The position numbers were made by a program, and so were the translations under genes. The notes under the pieces were generated by a model. The model had not been told where the DNA came from, did no database searches, and saw nothing but the letters and a program-made list of their open reading frames with translations. Shown here piece after piece: positions 44,304 through 55,744 of a stretch of 64,000 nt of DNA. Source of the stretch: Plazaster borealis (Eukaryota > Echinodermata > Asteroidea > Forcipulatida > Labidiasteridae); the NCBI GenBank assembly GCA_021014325.1, contig CM037472.1:15113063-15177062 (forward strand), read 5' to 3'. Numbering within the stretch: the stretch's first letter is position 1; each line of letters starts with the position of its first letter.

Positions 44304-45644
44304 AAACTTGAAGGAAACTTACCCGCAAAAAGTACATGAATCCTATCTTGACATGACGTTGTGACCTCAATTCCTTGGTTTGAACCTGTGTCGAGGAGAG
44401 AAAAAATCGAAATGGTTGTGTTCCATCATAATTAAAAACGACGAAGTGTCAAGAGGCAAATTTTATGTTCCTTAAAAATATTATATGTGATTTGTGTATA
44501 GAAATTCTGTCACAGTGCCAGCTTCATTATCGATGACTTCCAAGTCATATATGTCATCTTTAAACTACTTAAGTTTGTATGAATATTTCACTTTGTAGTA
44601 TGTCCATGTTTATTTCATGCATATTGCATGTAATGAGGTATAATGTACGCTGCCGAAATGTTTCACCCAAAAGTTGTTAACGTCATCATTCTCACAAGCA
44701 AGAATGACTGCATTTTGTCGAAAAGGGAGGAAAGTTCTAGGCACAGCAAGACCTTGTAATGTGTTTTTTAAATCTTTCAATGGCACCCTTGAGAAACCCA
44801 ACAAAACGAGGAAATCGGCTGATCAACTGAAAAGTTGCAAGCCTGCATCAAACTTTCATTCAATCCTCCGATCATTAATGCTATAGCAGTACGTTTCCGT
44901 CCCCTTGAAGTGCCGATATTAAGAATTAAAAGCGGCCAACCATACTTTCTTATCCTGCCTTTATAATTACCAGATAGATACATCCAATGACTGCACATCA
45001 CATGAATCTTTTCAGAAATATATCATTGGTTTGGCCAAAATGTCTTTTAAAGATGTATCAGTTCATAGCAACTACAGTGGTAGTTATAGCAGCGTTTTCG
45101 TTTGTATCTGTGAGTCTTGTGTAGGTTCCGATTCTTGGTCCTATCCGTTGAGCCGATTTCATATTTAGAAAGAAATTGTTTTGTAAATTGTTGTGGCCGG
45201 AAGTCAGCTTGTATTGCATTGGCATAATCCGGAGTCAAAGACAAGGATCGGATATTTAGGGATTTATTATACAATAACGAGTACAGCATTCGGCATGTCT
45301 CGATTCTCTCATCGAGGTCGTCTTGGTATAACACAACAGTTGTCATCTCATCCATTATCCTTTATCTTCATCCTCTGAGCCTCATGGCTTGAGGAGGATT
45401 TGTCAATGGATTATTTAGACAACAATTTTGCATTGTGAATGAAGCATAAAGGCCCAGAATGAGTCATCTCTTTTATCTGGACTGGAGAATTGCAAACAGG
45501 AAGCAGAAGACGGTGTAGTAGGAGTATTTTGGGTCTTAGTGTAATCTTGAGGTTTTCTGTTTTGGAACCCCGAAGGACTCCAGTGTGTGCTTATGTCGTG
45601 GTTGTCTACATTGTTCGTCATGATGTATAAATGACACAAAGTGT

Positions 45645-45772
45645 GCTTAGCAGTTATGATGTAATGGAAACAGCTTTCTGCTAAGCAGTCATAATGGAAA
45701 CAGCTTTCTGCTAATTCATGATGTAATGGACACAAGTTCTGCTAAGCAGTCATGATGTATAATGGAAACAGC
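45645..45772. repeat. ~38-bp tandem repeat, four units
   Basis: Units contain ATGTAATGGAAACAGCTTTC followed by TGCTAAGCAGTCAT, and vary in length by a few bases. The TGCTTAGCAG/GCTAAGCAGT motif resembles the inner part of MITE-2, so the array may derive from it. Confidence 0.75.
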
Positions 45773-45985
45773 CTTTGAAACTGTCCGATCCCTAAACTAA
45801 TTGGTTTTAAATGTAGTTTAGAGTTAACTGAACCTATAGTCTTCCACTCTTCCTCAACTCAGCTAAACTGGCCCACCTTAGTCATTATACAGTTGTTAGT
45901 AGAATTATTATATTTCAAACAAATATAATATATATAATTTACCACCCCTTCCCTTGGATTCCACGCAAGGAATTTTAAGTGTATT

Positions 45986-46203
45986 CTAAAATCTTGTGAT
46001 TGTGAGGAATGGATTCTGTCTTCCAACCGACACGGTGCGATACGGATGAGGGGGCGTCGTACCGGGGGCATTCCTGGAGAGCGATGTCAAGCCGGCATAG
46101 CTCATGGGAACGTCTGTGAGAGTAGTCATACCCGTACCACCAGACTGACTTTCTGGCAGATGGCCATTTGGTGCCAAGATCAACACCATTAAAATACATT
46201 TTT
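45986..46203 (-). CDS. TGFB: Candidate middle propeptide exon of TGF-beta
   Basis: After CTAGACCTGTAG, a minus-strand frame in the phase required by the previous exon (phase 1; G+AA) reads EKCILMVLILAPNGHLPE, then SYAGLTSLSRN, then VSVGRQNPFLTITRF and a stop. A hydrophobic strand followed by a glycine turn and, later, a PFL strand is the usual layout of TGF-beta superfamily propeptide arms. However, the polypyrimidine tract is poor, no strong donor precedes the stop, the conserved Cys-x-Cys of the vertebrate bowtie is missing, and the PFL strand would duplicate the PRLVVL strand of the terminal exon. The boundaries, and the exon itself, are uncertain. Confidence 0.35.
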
Positions 46204-46451
46204 CTACAGGTCTAGACGCTCAACAAATTGTCCTTTGAATTAATTTCGAAATGACGCCTATATATTTATGTACGAATTAATTGTGCATAATTGACCACAA
46301 AATGGTTTTGATTTATCTTTCAAAAATGGCTTTAACTTTTTTTCAAATTTTCCACTGCTCACTGGGGGGGGGGGGGCTCATTGTTTTATTTTAATTAAGT
46401 GACAACATCGTGTATATGCAAGGCTGACGGTGCGTGGCTCTATAAACCTAC

Positions 46452-46751
46452 CCTGTATAGTCACCCAGTCCCTAACAGCTGCCGTGACGTCAAACTTGAT
46501 CCACCCTTCCCTGGTGGTGCTGAGGATGGTACTGTAGATGTGTTTTCTCTCGGGATCATTCTGGGTGGGGATGAGCTGGAAGACGTCAATCCGTTGCTCC
46601 ATGTTCATGTTGGTGTTGGGCAGCTGGTACAGTCTCATCTCGGCCTCGAACACCTCCTCGGAGTTCACCTCAGTGGCGTAGGAAGACAGGTCGAACCGGA
46701 AGAACTTGGATATCCCGACCTTCGTGGGCTTGTAATTGTCGGATGAGTCTT
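46452..46751 (-). CDS. TGFB: TGF-beta propeptide arm exon
   Basis: A 300-bp internal exon, acceptor CCCTTTGTTCAG and donor CAGG/GTAGGT, phase 1 in and phase 1 out (2+297+1). It encodes DSSDNYKPTKVGISKFFRFD, LSSYATEVNSEEVFEAEMRLY, MEQRIDVFQLI and GWIKFDVTAAVRDWV. The last motif matches the WLSFDVTDAVHEWL block of vertebrate TGF-beta latency-associated peptide, and the first part matches the YFRIVRFDVSAME / AEFRVFRLQ strands. In vertebrate genes this span is split by an intron at the ELYQ/ILKSK position; here it is one exon. The open frame on the plus strand opposite is its shadow. Confidence 0.92.
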
Positions 46752-47035
46752 CTGAACAAAGGGAATCCAAAGGGATTACTTATATGCTTTTTTGTTTCCA
46801 AATCAAAACTCATATCAAAAAGTGTAGGGTAAATAAAGGAAATGTAATCTCTGTAAATATGACCAATTAGGCACTACAAAGAACAGTGGCCGTCAAATGT
46901 TTTAGAATAAAATGAGAGCTGTGTGAGGTAAGGTGAAGGCTGGACTGTTAATTCAACACATTTAAAAACATACAATCTATTTTTTTACATCCCTGTGGAG
47001 ACATATTTTGTTCTTTGCTTGTTCGCTATACTTAA

Positions 47036-47384
47036 AGGCACTGGACGCGTTTGGTAATTACTCAAAATATATAGCATAAAAATTGTTGATGTTGATACAC
47101 ATTGTGATAAACGACTCCCTCTGAAGTAACGTAGTTTTTTGAGGAAGAGGTAATTTCTCACTAAAATATTTGAATCTGAAAAAGACTTCAGGCCTGAAGC
47201 CTTTTTCAGGCATGTGAAAACACACAAATTTGTGCAACAATGGGTTTTTTCTTTCATTATTTTCTTGCAACTTCGATGACCAATTAAGCCAAAATTTTCA
47301 CAGGCTTGTTATTTTATGCATTATGTTGGGATAAACCAAGTGAGAACACTGGTCTTTGACAAATACCAAACGTGTCCAGTGCCT
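47036..47384. mobile_element. MITE-1 copy, TTAA flanks, internal deletion
   Basis: Ends AGGCACTGGACGCGTTTGGT and (inward) AGGCACTGGACACGTTTGGT; TTAA lies at 47032-47035 and 47385-47388. The usual ACTTGGTAACGAGCAACGGAGAGCTG segment is lost, so it is shorter than its relatives. The core palindrome 47176-47209 is of the CTTCAGGCCTGAAG type. Confidence 0.9.
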
Positions 47385-47799
47385 TTAAACATCCTCCCAT
47401 ATACATTGTGCACAAAATTCCTTGTGGAGCACCCCAGTCTTTAGAATTCCCCTATAGTGGAAACCTTTTTGTTTTCCCCTTTTTTGTTTTGTCCTCAGTC
47501 TCTAAGGTGGCGAATATTGAAAACAAATTTCGCATCATCTGATTACATACATCTTGATGTAAATGCATTGCAGTCAAAACATTAATATTAAATGCATCTA
47601 GAATTATAAAAACGTGTGGTTAAAAAAAAAGAGAGACGTGGGAACTTGCTACCAGACACAGTGTGTTGTCGTATCTTTTTAATCCGACCTTCGTGTAAAC
47701 CGCACTTCCACTCGAAAGTAATTTATATTATTCTATTCCCACGAATAAAAACAACAACAATAATAATACAGTTACATTCGTGTTACTGTTCATTCTTCA

Positions 47800-48118
47800 C
47801 ACAAATAAATGTTCACAGATTCACACATAACTTACATGATTTAAAGTAAGTAATGGTAGAAAGGGTTCCTTAAAATATTTCTGCCTAAAAATAAAACGCT
47901 ATCGTTTCTGAAAAATTGAGTAAAACAATAGTTTTTTATCACGCGTGATAATAAACTCGATGTTTGAAAAACAGAAAACACATAAGGTCTCTTTTCACTA
48001 TTTTCCCGTGACCTCGATGACCAATCTTTCATAGGTTTGTTGTTTATGCATATGTTGAATCACATAAAATGTGGACACTGATTTTGAGCTGTTACAAAAG
48101 TGTATAATACCTTTAAGA
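47800..48118. mobile_element. MITE-1-related element, divergent subfamily D
   Basis: TTCACACATAACTTACATGA, GTGATAATAAACTCGATGTTTG, CACTATTTTCCCGTGACCTC, ATAGGTTTGTTGTTTATGCA and an ending ACAAAAGTGTATAATACCTTTAA align in order with 5783-6140. Confidence 0.6.
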
Positions 48119-48343
48119 CAATTGTTTACTTTATTGATGGAAAGATCTGTCCCATATCCAAGTTGGTTTTTCGTTTCACGTTAAAGAATGACAGTATTAA
48201 GTTTAAAAATGTGCACTTAAATGGCAAATTGTTGTATGTTGTTATTGTAACTCGATTGAATAAAAAATGTATAAGTTGCTGCTCAGAAATCACCCTTTTC
48301 TCCTCAAATAGCATTCTGTGTGCACGAAACATGTTCAATCTGA

Positions 48344-48398
48344 CTATTTTGCTATGCAAAAAGTATATTTTGCTATGCAAAAAGAATATTTTGCTATG
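48344..48398. repeat. Three-unit 20-bp tandem repeat
   Basis: ATTTTGCTATGCAAAAAGTA is repeated nearly exactly three times. Confidence 0.9.
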
Positions 48399-49019
48399 CA
48401 CAACTTTATTGACGAACTCGTTCCCTGAACTCGTAAGGCATAACCATGCATAGGCCTACTTTAAGAGAAACCAAAATATATATACTGAAGTCACATCAAA
48501 ATGGGAACAGACCACAATCCAACTCATTAGTTCTTAAATTGCTCATGTGTTTCATATTATTGTATCATACTTGGTACAGTTTCCTATAAACCTTTATTTA
48601 CAAAATGAGTGACCTTGTACATTCCAGGGCATTTCCTGGCAGGCGAGATACTACACTGATCGTACGGATATTTTACATTTTGTATCATAATTTCCACATT
48701 AATTCAAGAACAGCTGTACAAGTTTTAAGATGTGCCCCATTTCTTCATATCAAAAGTTAATACAAATCAGACAGTGCAATCTCCATGAGTGCAAGATGTT
48801 ATTATTTTCTTCCAATGAGCTGTGTACATATCGTGCCTGCCGGAAGTTTAGGCTATGGGACTTTTATTTAGTGATATCACGGGTTACATGATGGTCTAGG
48901 CCTATAGCCTATAATCATGGAGACAATTATAGCGCATGCCGTCAGTAAACTGTACGTGTCTGGCCTATATTGTCGATGGAATCGTTTGATGGACAAATAC
49001 TCACTGGATACAGTTGTTC

Positions 49020-49190
49020 GGTGAACAATAAATAAATAAAATTATAAAAAATAAACAATTTTTTAAAAAATTGTTTATGTATTTCAATAAAATAAACAAC
49101 AAGTTTATGTAGTTATCTATTTTAAAATAAATAAATATATAAATAAATACATAAATAAACAAATACAGAAATAATTAAATAAATCACTCA
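49020..49190. repeat. AAAT/AAATA microsatellite with hairpin
   Basis: AATAAATAAATAAAATTATA and following A/T-only units. It includes an AAACAATTTTTTAAAAAATTGTTT hairpin at about 49056-49079. Confidence 0.85.
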
Positions 49191-49680
49191 TCCCCCTTTG
49201 GTGACTGCCGCTGACGTGCAGTCTTTATACTTGGTGCACGGTAAAATGACATATTCCTAGAGGCTGCTGATCGCACCAGATCATTTTATGAATGGAAAAC
49301 ACATTAGTTTAATATCCTGGTCTATGTATGTACACATCCTAGTACATAACCCAGCTGTTCTTAAGGCCCGTTGCTGAAACCCAATAGGTTTTCTGGTGTT
49401 CTTGTCCAATTGGTTGTAATGCAATGATTTATTCAACGATCATGTCAGTTTTCTCATTAAAGCCTTCCAAGAAACAAATTCACTTCTGAAGAATCATCGG
49501 TGAGATTTTACTCTATAAGTTAATAAATGCCAAGACGACACAGGTGCTTGTTATGAAGCAATTGAACTGCAGGACAGCTTTCACATTCAAGCAATTCCTG
49601 AATGTTCTCATCACAGTCAAAATAACTCGAGTGATACACATTAACACAGGGTTTTTTTTCAGGGTAGCACTTCAAAGAAC
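49191..49680. other. TGF-beta intron sequence
   Basis: Nothing recognised. Confidence 0.5.
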
Positions 49681-49875
49681 TGAGCCTAATTTCATAGAGC
49701 TGCTTAAGCGGACAATATTACTGAAAAGGTTTATGGTTAGCAAAAAATAAGCAGGATACCAGTCACACATGGTACATGGAACATGGTATTTTGGCTGGTA
49801 ACCGTACTCTGTTAAGCAAAATTGTTTTGTGCTTAGTTACTTTTCGTGCTTAATCAGCTCTATGAAATTGGGCAT
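49681..49875. mobile_element. MITE-2 copy
   Basis: GCCTAATTTCATAGAGCTGCTTAAGC at the left and GTGCTTAATCAGCTCTATGAAATTGGGC at the right form the TIR. AATAAGCAGGATACCAGTCA and GGCTGGTAACCGTACTCTGT lie inside. Confidence 0.85.
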
Positions 49876-50045
49876 GGAGAGCTGCCTCAGCAGGAAATGT
49901 CATTTAACAATTTTCAGCTAAGGCAAAAAAAAAGACGGAATACCAGTCACAGATGGTATGTGACATTGTGTTTTGGCTGGTAACCCTATTCTGGTGAGGA
50001 TAATTACTCTGTGATTTGCTACTTTCTGCGCTTAAATTTGGCCTA
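49876..50045. mobile_element. Second, decayed MITE-2 copy in tandem
   Basis: Starts directly after the previous copy with GAGCTGCCTCAGCAGGAAAT and carries GACGGAATACCAGTCACAGA, TGGCTGGTAACCCTATTCTGG and CTACTTTCTGCGCTTAAATTTGGCC. It is either a tandem duplicate or an adjacent insertion. Confidence 0.7.
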
Positions 50046-52455
50046 TAGCAGGGTTTTCAATATTTTAATGTGTGTAGGCCTACATAGAGCATATAGTGAC
50101 GTATAAAATAAGCCCTCCCTTAGAAATGAACGAAAATTAATATATTAATACAATTCTTGATCTCAAGATATTGCTGTGCATTCGTAAAATGAATACATGT
50201 CCAGAAACTACGGGCGTGTTGGTCTGAAGAACCTTCGGACGGCTTTAAATTCCTGGCACATCTTCTTGATTTACAAATCGTACACAGTGGATGGCTGATG
50301 CGCCTATATAGTGACATTTCATGACATTTACTTAACGATAATGAGCCAGCCTTGGAACTCTTCCAGCTCAGTCACTTGATATTATTTTAGAACAAGTCAT
50401 TCAAAATGTTAAGTATAAATACATCAAGTACGTAACATTAATAACAGTTTTATGTTTTCTTTTCTTAAAATACTTTTTTTCCTTCTCAGAACCTGTGTTA
50501 GACTTTAGAAAAAATACGTATGTAACTTCCCTACAGCTTACAAGAGAAGCTCGACAGTGGCCAATTTGCAAAACGACCGCCCAAAATGTGAACGCAAGAA
50601 AGTACAGTACACTTCCCGCAGCAGATCTTGTAACACTCAAAAGTTGTAACGGCTTGTGCTCGGGGCTCTTTTTGACCTGTATGGTTGACCTGAGTGGGCT
50701 CGGGTCACCCCGAAGGTCAGTCTCATCTGTCTGTGTGGGGCTGTGTTTGCAATAAAGCTGTAGGATACGGTAAATCTATACGTGATGAGGCTTCAAAGGG
50801 TACAGTAATTACTTGATAGTGACTGGGGTATCTTTGGCGAAATGGTTGTGCAACAAAATTGGTTTTACCCTTGCCATGATATGTAATTCATAAACGAACA
50901 AATAACCGGATCCTTGCGTAGACATTCTTCAACGAAATGTATCTGTTTTATTCTTTATCCTGCCCCCCCCCGCCCCTCACACCTTTTTCCCAATCAATGA
51001 CCGAAACAAAAGATCGATAACCCACCTAGTTTATAACCCCTTTTGATATCTATGGAATTTGCCTTCTTGTTGCCTTTGCGCACAATTTGCAGATGTACAG
51101 TGAAGGTTTGCGTCTCGTGGTTGCAATTTCAATCTCTTGCTTTTATTGGGGGCGTTTAAGACCGCGTTGCATTCGTTCCAATAAGGAAGTGGAATTCGTT
51201 CCAGCCGTTACTTCAAATTCTTCATATCCTCCACATGTACTAAAAAGATATCACTCAACATGTCACATTGAATAACTTCTTTATGCTCATTGGGCTATAC
51301 AACGAGTCTGGTACGGTGCACCTTTGGTAAAATCCATCATATATAATTATTGTTTGTCCTTCAGAATTTATCATTGATAACAAGAATAGTCTTGTGAACT
51401 TGAGTTTTGTTAAAGAGGTTTTGGAAAACTGATATCAAGTTATTTTTATTTAATTTTATTTTTCTTCATATTTTCTTTCATTAGTGATACCACACACCAT
51501 GTGGATAAGTTATCAATGTAATTGGGAGAGTAATAAATTATCGCACATCTTCACCATACGGCCTTTGGTTTTAAAAAACCAGTTTGCACAAAACATTTCT
51601 GGTCATTGCCAAAAAAAGTGTACGGTCTTTTAAAGAGTATGTTTCGCCATTAGAGTCATTAACAATTTGTGAATCTGTGTGTGAAAACCTGACATAATCG
51701 CCAGGGCCTGTCTGGTGACTTTTTTTCTTTCTTTCAAAGCCTTACTATATACAGTTTATTAATATGGCTACCAGAATTAATGATGTATCACCAGATGGTC
51801 TGAGAGCAATTTTGCAGCAGGTTTATGTGCTGCGTACGATGTATTTATAGCTACATCAACCCTTTCAACAAATCATGATCACACTGGCGGTAAACTGAAG
51901 AGTGGGGGTGTCTCGAGTGTAAAGCTAGCCTGGGAGACGTATTAACGGTCGTCACCGAAGAGGAAAAAAAACCGCACGTGCCGAGTGTTTCCGAGAGCGC
52001 AAATGAGCAAGCTTGTTTGGGGTTCCCGAGTGTTTGTCTCTCCATAGGTACATCCACAAAGCATCTCTACTCTAGCAGCAACTAAACAGCTGTGACATTC
52101 TTAGCCTTGTGAGAGGGGACTCTGAACATCTCAAACGTAGATCGAAACAGGCCGAGTGTGAAAGCCCTCCATCGTCAGTGCGATCAACCCCATGGCTCAC
52201 ATTGCCACATCGACTATCTCTGAAGGATTAAGTGACTCTCTCTTTAATTATACATGGGTACATGATCGGAGGCATCGCAAAAAAGGATGCCCGATTTGGA
52301 TGGAAAATCATAACTGTTGCTATTCCAAGCACAAACTAGTGTTTATATTCATAATGAGTTAGTCGGCTCCCAATCCCATTTTGTTAAGGGATAACCAGAG
52401 AAACAGCTTCATAAGAAGAGCACAAGTCAACAATCCACCCAGTCTATTTCTGTAG
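50046..52455. other. TGF-beta intron sequence
   Basis: No supported exon; a C run occurs at 50963-50972. It ends with the plus-strand polypyrimidine tract CCACCCAGTCTATTTCTGTAG. Confidence 0.5.
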
Positions 52456-52538
52456 GTCCTCATACCAGTAGCGCCCCCACCAGGTACTACTTCGATAACG
52501 AGTCAGACACGCCCCAAAAGCATCCCTTCGGCTCATAG
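52456..52538 (+). CDS. Candidate terminal exon 1 of the plus-strand gene
   Basis: After a strong acceptor (CCCAGTCTATTTCTGTAG), a phase-1 frame reads (G)PHTSSAPTRYYFDNESDTP, then QKHPFGS and TAG. Phase 1 is what exon C (32385-32509) requires, and the Ser/Thr/Pro-rich composition resembles it. It would close the protein after 27 codons. An intron of about 20 kb separates it from exon C, so the linkage is inference; a one-in-three phase match is weak evidence alone. Confidence 0.4.
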
Positions 52539-52684
52539 CATGCAATGGGTCGTCAGATCCGAGATCTACACCAAACCAACTGGAAAAAAAACCCTTAAGT
52601 TCTTCCTAGTCCTATATCATAACACAAAACGAAGTTGTTGGGTTTGTTGGGGTTTTTTTTCTTCGATTCTGTTAAAATTTGCAG

Positions 52685-52821
52685 CGAGTGGCAATGCACT
52701 CCAAGCAGGTTACACCGGTAACCTTGCCCGTTCAATGTTGTCACTCACCCGCTCGGCTGATGGCGGGAAAATGATGCAATTTCCAGGCCTCGTTGATGAT
52801 CTCAAAACTCAAGAGCCCAAG
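52685..52821 (+). CDS. Candidate alternative 3' exon of the plus-strand gene
   Basis: A 137-bp exon between an acceptor with a long T-rich tract (TTCTGTTAAAATTTGCAG) and the donor CCCAAG/GTGAGA, phase 1 in and phase 0 out. It encodes SGNALQAGYTGNLARSMLSL, TRSADGGKMMQFPGLVDDLK and TQEPK. Codon content is clearly protein-like and GC-richer than the surroundings. A following pyrimidine-rich tract and GAGGCAG at 52981-52987 could splice to TCG CAA TGA, closing the protein. Since it and 52456-52538 both need a phase-1 donor, they would be mutually exclusive C-termini. It could also belong to a separate gene. Confidence 0.5.
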
Positions 52822-53734
52822 GTGAGAAGACTGATTCGTGCGTTAACGTCCCTGCCCGACTTAAAAACCAATCAAATTTCGATGATTCCCACACAGCCGA
52901 AAGTGATCATAACTGGCGCGTCGTCCCCCCCCCCACCACCACCCTGTCTGTCTCTCAGTCTCTTGCTACCCTTCTCTGACGAGGCAGTCGCAATGATCCT
53001 CACTCAATGACTGACAAGTACGACCTTGACCAACACCCCAGGACTTCAACCCTACAGAAGTGTCAATTTAGGATTTGTGGTGGCTTGGAAAATGTTTTGC
53101 GTTGTGATAATTGATAATTTGGAAACGGCATTACCACCCACGTATGCAGCAATGATTATTTCATATTTATTTTTCTATATTGCTATAGTTCTGGCAGTTC
53201 AGTGGAATTTCTTGATGGTGTTTGATTATAATTTATGGTATGCTGGTAATGCTGGAGTGAACTTGACTGTGAACGAACAAACAGGCGCGCGCTTGTTAAT
53301 AAGTAGGCCTCTACAGTGGACTCAAACTTACAGCTTTTTCATTGGCAAATTGGCCACCAATACAAACACACTCCCGTACCTACCATGTTGGAAAGTTGGA
53401 AATGCGGTTGGAACTTTTGGTCGAGTATAATGCGGAAGCTGACTGTAATGTTTGGTGTATAGCCTTATTTGATCATCATGGATGCATTTCGCCCAAACAT
53501 TTTGGTTGAAACCGATTTGGGGTTTTATCCAAGAAAACAAACTTTACTTGCATTCCTCAATTTGAGGTTAACCAGACGTGTTTACTTCCTTTATATCAAA
53601 GTCATATTTTTGCACATTGCACAAAAATAAAAGACATCTTTGAGCAACTGCTCACAACAAAATCGGGATATCCCATCGGGCCGATCGAGTATGGGATAAG
53701 ACAAGGCCGTGTGGCTTAAGTGTGTATGATCGCT
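52822..53734. other. Possible 3' UTR of plus-strand gene, otherwise intronic
   Basis: Contains the TCG CAA TGA candidate end at 52988-52996 and a C run at 52926-52933. No further exon is recognised. Confidence 0.4.
53626..53631 (+). terminator. Candidate polyadenylation signal, plus strand
   Basis: AATAAA, about 630 bp downstream of the possible stop at 52994-52996. It could end the plus-strand gene inside the TGF-beta intron. Confidence 0.3.
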
Positions 53735-53738
53735 TTAA

Positions 53739-54108
53739 AGGCACTGTACACGTTTGGTAATTACTCAAAATATATATTAGCATAAAAACTGACTTGGTAA
53801 CGAGCAACAGAGAGCTGTTGATAGTATAAAACATCATGAGAAACGACTCCCTCTGAAGTAACGTAGTTTTTGAGAAAGAGGTAATTTCTCACTAAAATAG
53901 TAAAAGACTTCTTGCCTGAAGCCTTTTATTTCTATCTGAAAGCACACAAATTTGTACAACAAGGGTGTTTTTTCTTTCATCATTTTCTAGGAACTTCGAT
54001 GACCAATTGAGCCCAAATTTTCACAGGCTTGTTATTTTATGCATATGTTGGGATACATCAAGTGAGAACACTGGTCTTTGACAATTTCCAAACGTGTTCA
54101 GTGCCTTT
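53739..54108. mobile_element. MITE-1 copy, TTAA flanks, hybrid core
   Basis: Ends AGGCACTGTACACGTTTGGT and (inward) AAGGCACTGAACACGTTTGG; TTAA lies at 53735-53738 and 54109-54112. The core reads AAAAGACTTCTTGCCTGAAGCC, intermediate between the two palindrome types of the other copies. Confidence 0.9.
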
Positions 54109-54112
54109 TTAA

Positions 54113-55683
54113 GCCGAGGTTGTATCATTATCCACAATTTATGATCCCAATAATGTGATATCCTTGTGTCGGTCAGCTGCGATGGCGCAAAAATCAACTC
54201 GGCGGTTTGATTGTATCCCGAAATGACCACACGACTTTGAGGTGGGGGGGGGCGACAGGCGTCTCTCGCAAAAAAAACCCCAAGAATGGTTTGGGTAAAC
54301 AACAATGCCTGGTATTTGCAGTTGATTCGAACTGGACCAATACCTATTGTTGTGGGGGCAAAACAAATCAACTTGCAAGTTGATAACATCTGTATTGTGT
54401 TCTGGTTGGTTTTTATTAAAGTAAAAATAAAAAGTAATCATTGTCGTGCAAATTGAAACCCATAATAAATAAAATATATAAAACTCTCTGTCAGTTCATT
54501 TGGTTTTACCATTCAGATGGTTTGTGTTTATGTTTCGGGACAAACGGCTATAATTATAGAGCAAGGTCCCTGCTCGATGCTATATAATTAACCCTGTCTG
54601 TAAATCGTGGCCGAATTCCGGGAGCCATATAAACCGTTCTCATGATCAACACACCCTCACACGTAATTCCATTGACAACCAGGGCAGGCGCCAAAAACAC
54701 TTCACCAGACCAACTTAGAGCCAATCAGTGACCTGCTCATTAAACACGCATGGCCTAATATTTCACGCTCGTATACAGTGAAATAACAGGGGGTGTTTCC
54801 CATCGTCATTATTCGACTTGACAACATCATTTTAGAACGGGGTTTCCAGTTCGTCCCCGGGAGTCTCGGGGGTTAGACACCGGGTTCGTGCTTGGGGCAA
54901 AGTGGTCTAATTCTCCCGTTGGTTCCCGGTGTAGTGTTTAGGCGTACAAACCCGACCGTTACTAAGTGGCTTTTTGTACTTTGCTGCAGTGAACCCCGCT
55001 CACAACACCCGACAAGGCAAGGAAAGTCTCCCGCTGGCGATGCCATTGTGTGACAGGTTTACTTTGGGGATTTCTCTAAATGCGAAGGTTATACTCCATT
55101 CAGTACAAACCAGATCAAAGATCCGTGGTTGATCTAAAGGAAAACCTAATAGCTCCGAGAGAATTGTTACGGTACACTACATGGCTATTTCTACACTCCA
55201 GGGAAAATAGAGCTCTTCAGATGTGAAATTCAGCTATACATTTAGCTTCGGGCCTTAACTTTTAGTCCACCTATCAACGAGACAAAACACCCATCTAGCG
55301 TAATTTAAGTCATGGGGGCTACAGGGGTTGTGTAAGGTCTAAGGTAGAGCAGGTTGTTAACCCAGTGCCTGTGGCACTTCACCTTTCCCCACAGGCATAC
55401 TTGTCTCCTACCTCCATTTTTATGCTTGACTAGACTATCCATAACTCAAACTGGTTACTGATATTATCGCTATATATATGGCACTGTAGTATTAATGATA
55501 CATTTTGTACATAATGTGAACGTTACCGTATTAAAGCTACCCATTCTCAGCTTGTGGTAAATGGTGAGGACTGAGTTTGTACCATTTCTAGTACAGTGAG
55601 TAGCTTCACCCTATTCCAGCTCCAACTGTGTCGCATTGCTTTTCAGTTCTGGAACTGCAGTTACATTGCACAGTGTAGATGAC
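54113..55683. other. TGF-beta intron sequence
   Basis: No exon supported. G run at 54243-54252; GC-richer patch around 54830-55030 without a frame. Confidence 0.5.
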
Positions 55684-55744
55684 TGAGGTTCGTTCCGCTA
55701 CCGTCTCCACGAACCTCATGGAAACGATAGCGGAACGAACCTCA
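55684..55744. repeat. Hairpin with 17-21 bp stem
   Basis: TGAGGTTCGTTCCGCTACCG pairs with the reverse complement CGATAGCGGAACGAACCTCA. The loop contains a third partial copy, ACGAACCTCAT. GCACAGTGTAG also occurs on both sides (55668 and 55769). Confidence 0.8.

Larger units (their letters stand above)
43311..45985. other. TGF-beta intron, SINE and MITE content
   Basis: No convincing exon. Holds a SINE, a MITE-1-like element and a tandem repeat, listed separately. Frames at 43676-43873, 44610-45001 and 45047-45355 on minus do not resemble TGF-beta propeptide and lack splice context. Confidence 0.5.

Noticed and set aside
45047..45355. 102-residue minus frame in the TGF-beta intron
   Set aside because: No resemblance to propeptide sequence and no convincing acceptor or donor.
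46378..46451. Read-through of the propeptide exon ending AYTRCCHLIKIKQ
   Set aside because: The cysteine pair is tempting as the bowtie motif, but GTAGGT at 46451 is a good donor at the position where vertebrate genes also splice, and the read-through stops at once.
46399..46746. Plus-strand 115-residue open frame
   Set aside because: It is the exact opposite strand of the TGF-beta propeptide exon, which has clear homology and splice sites; the plus frame is its shadow.
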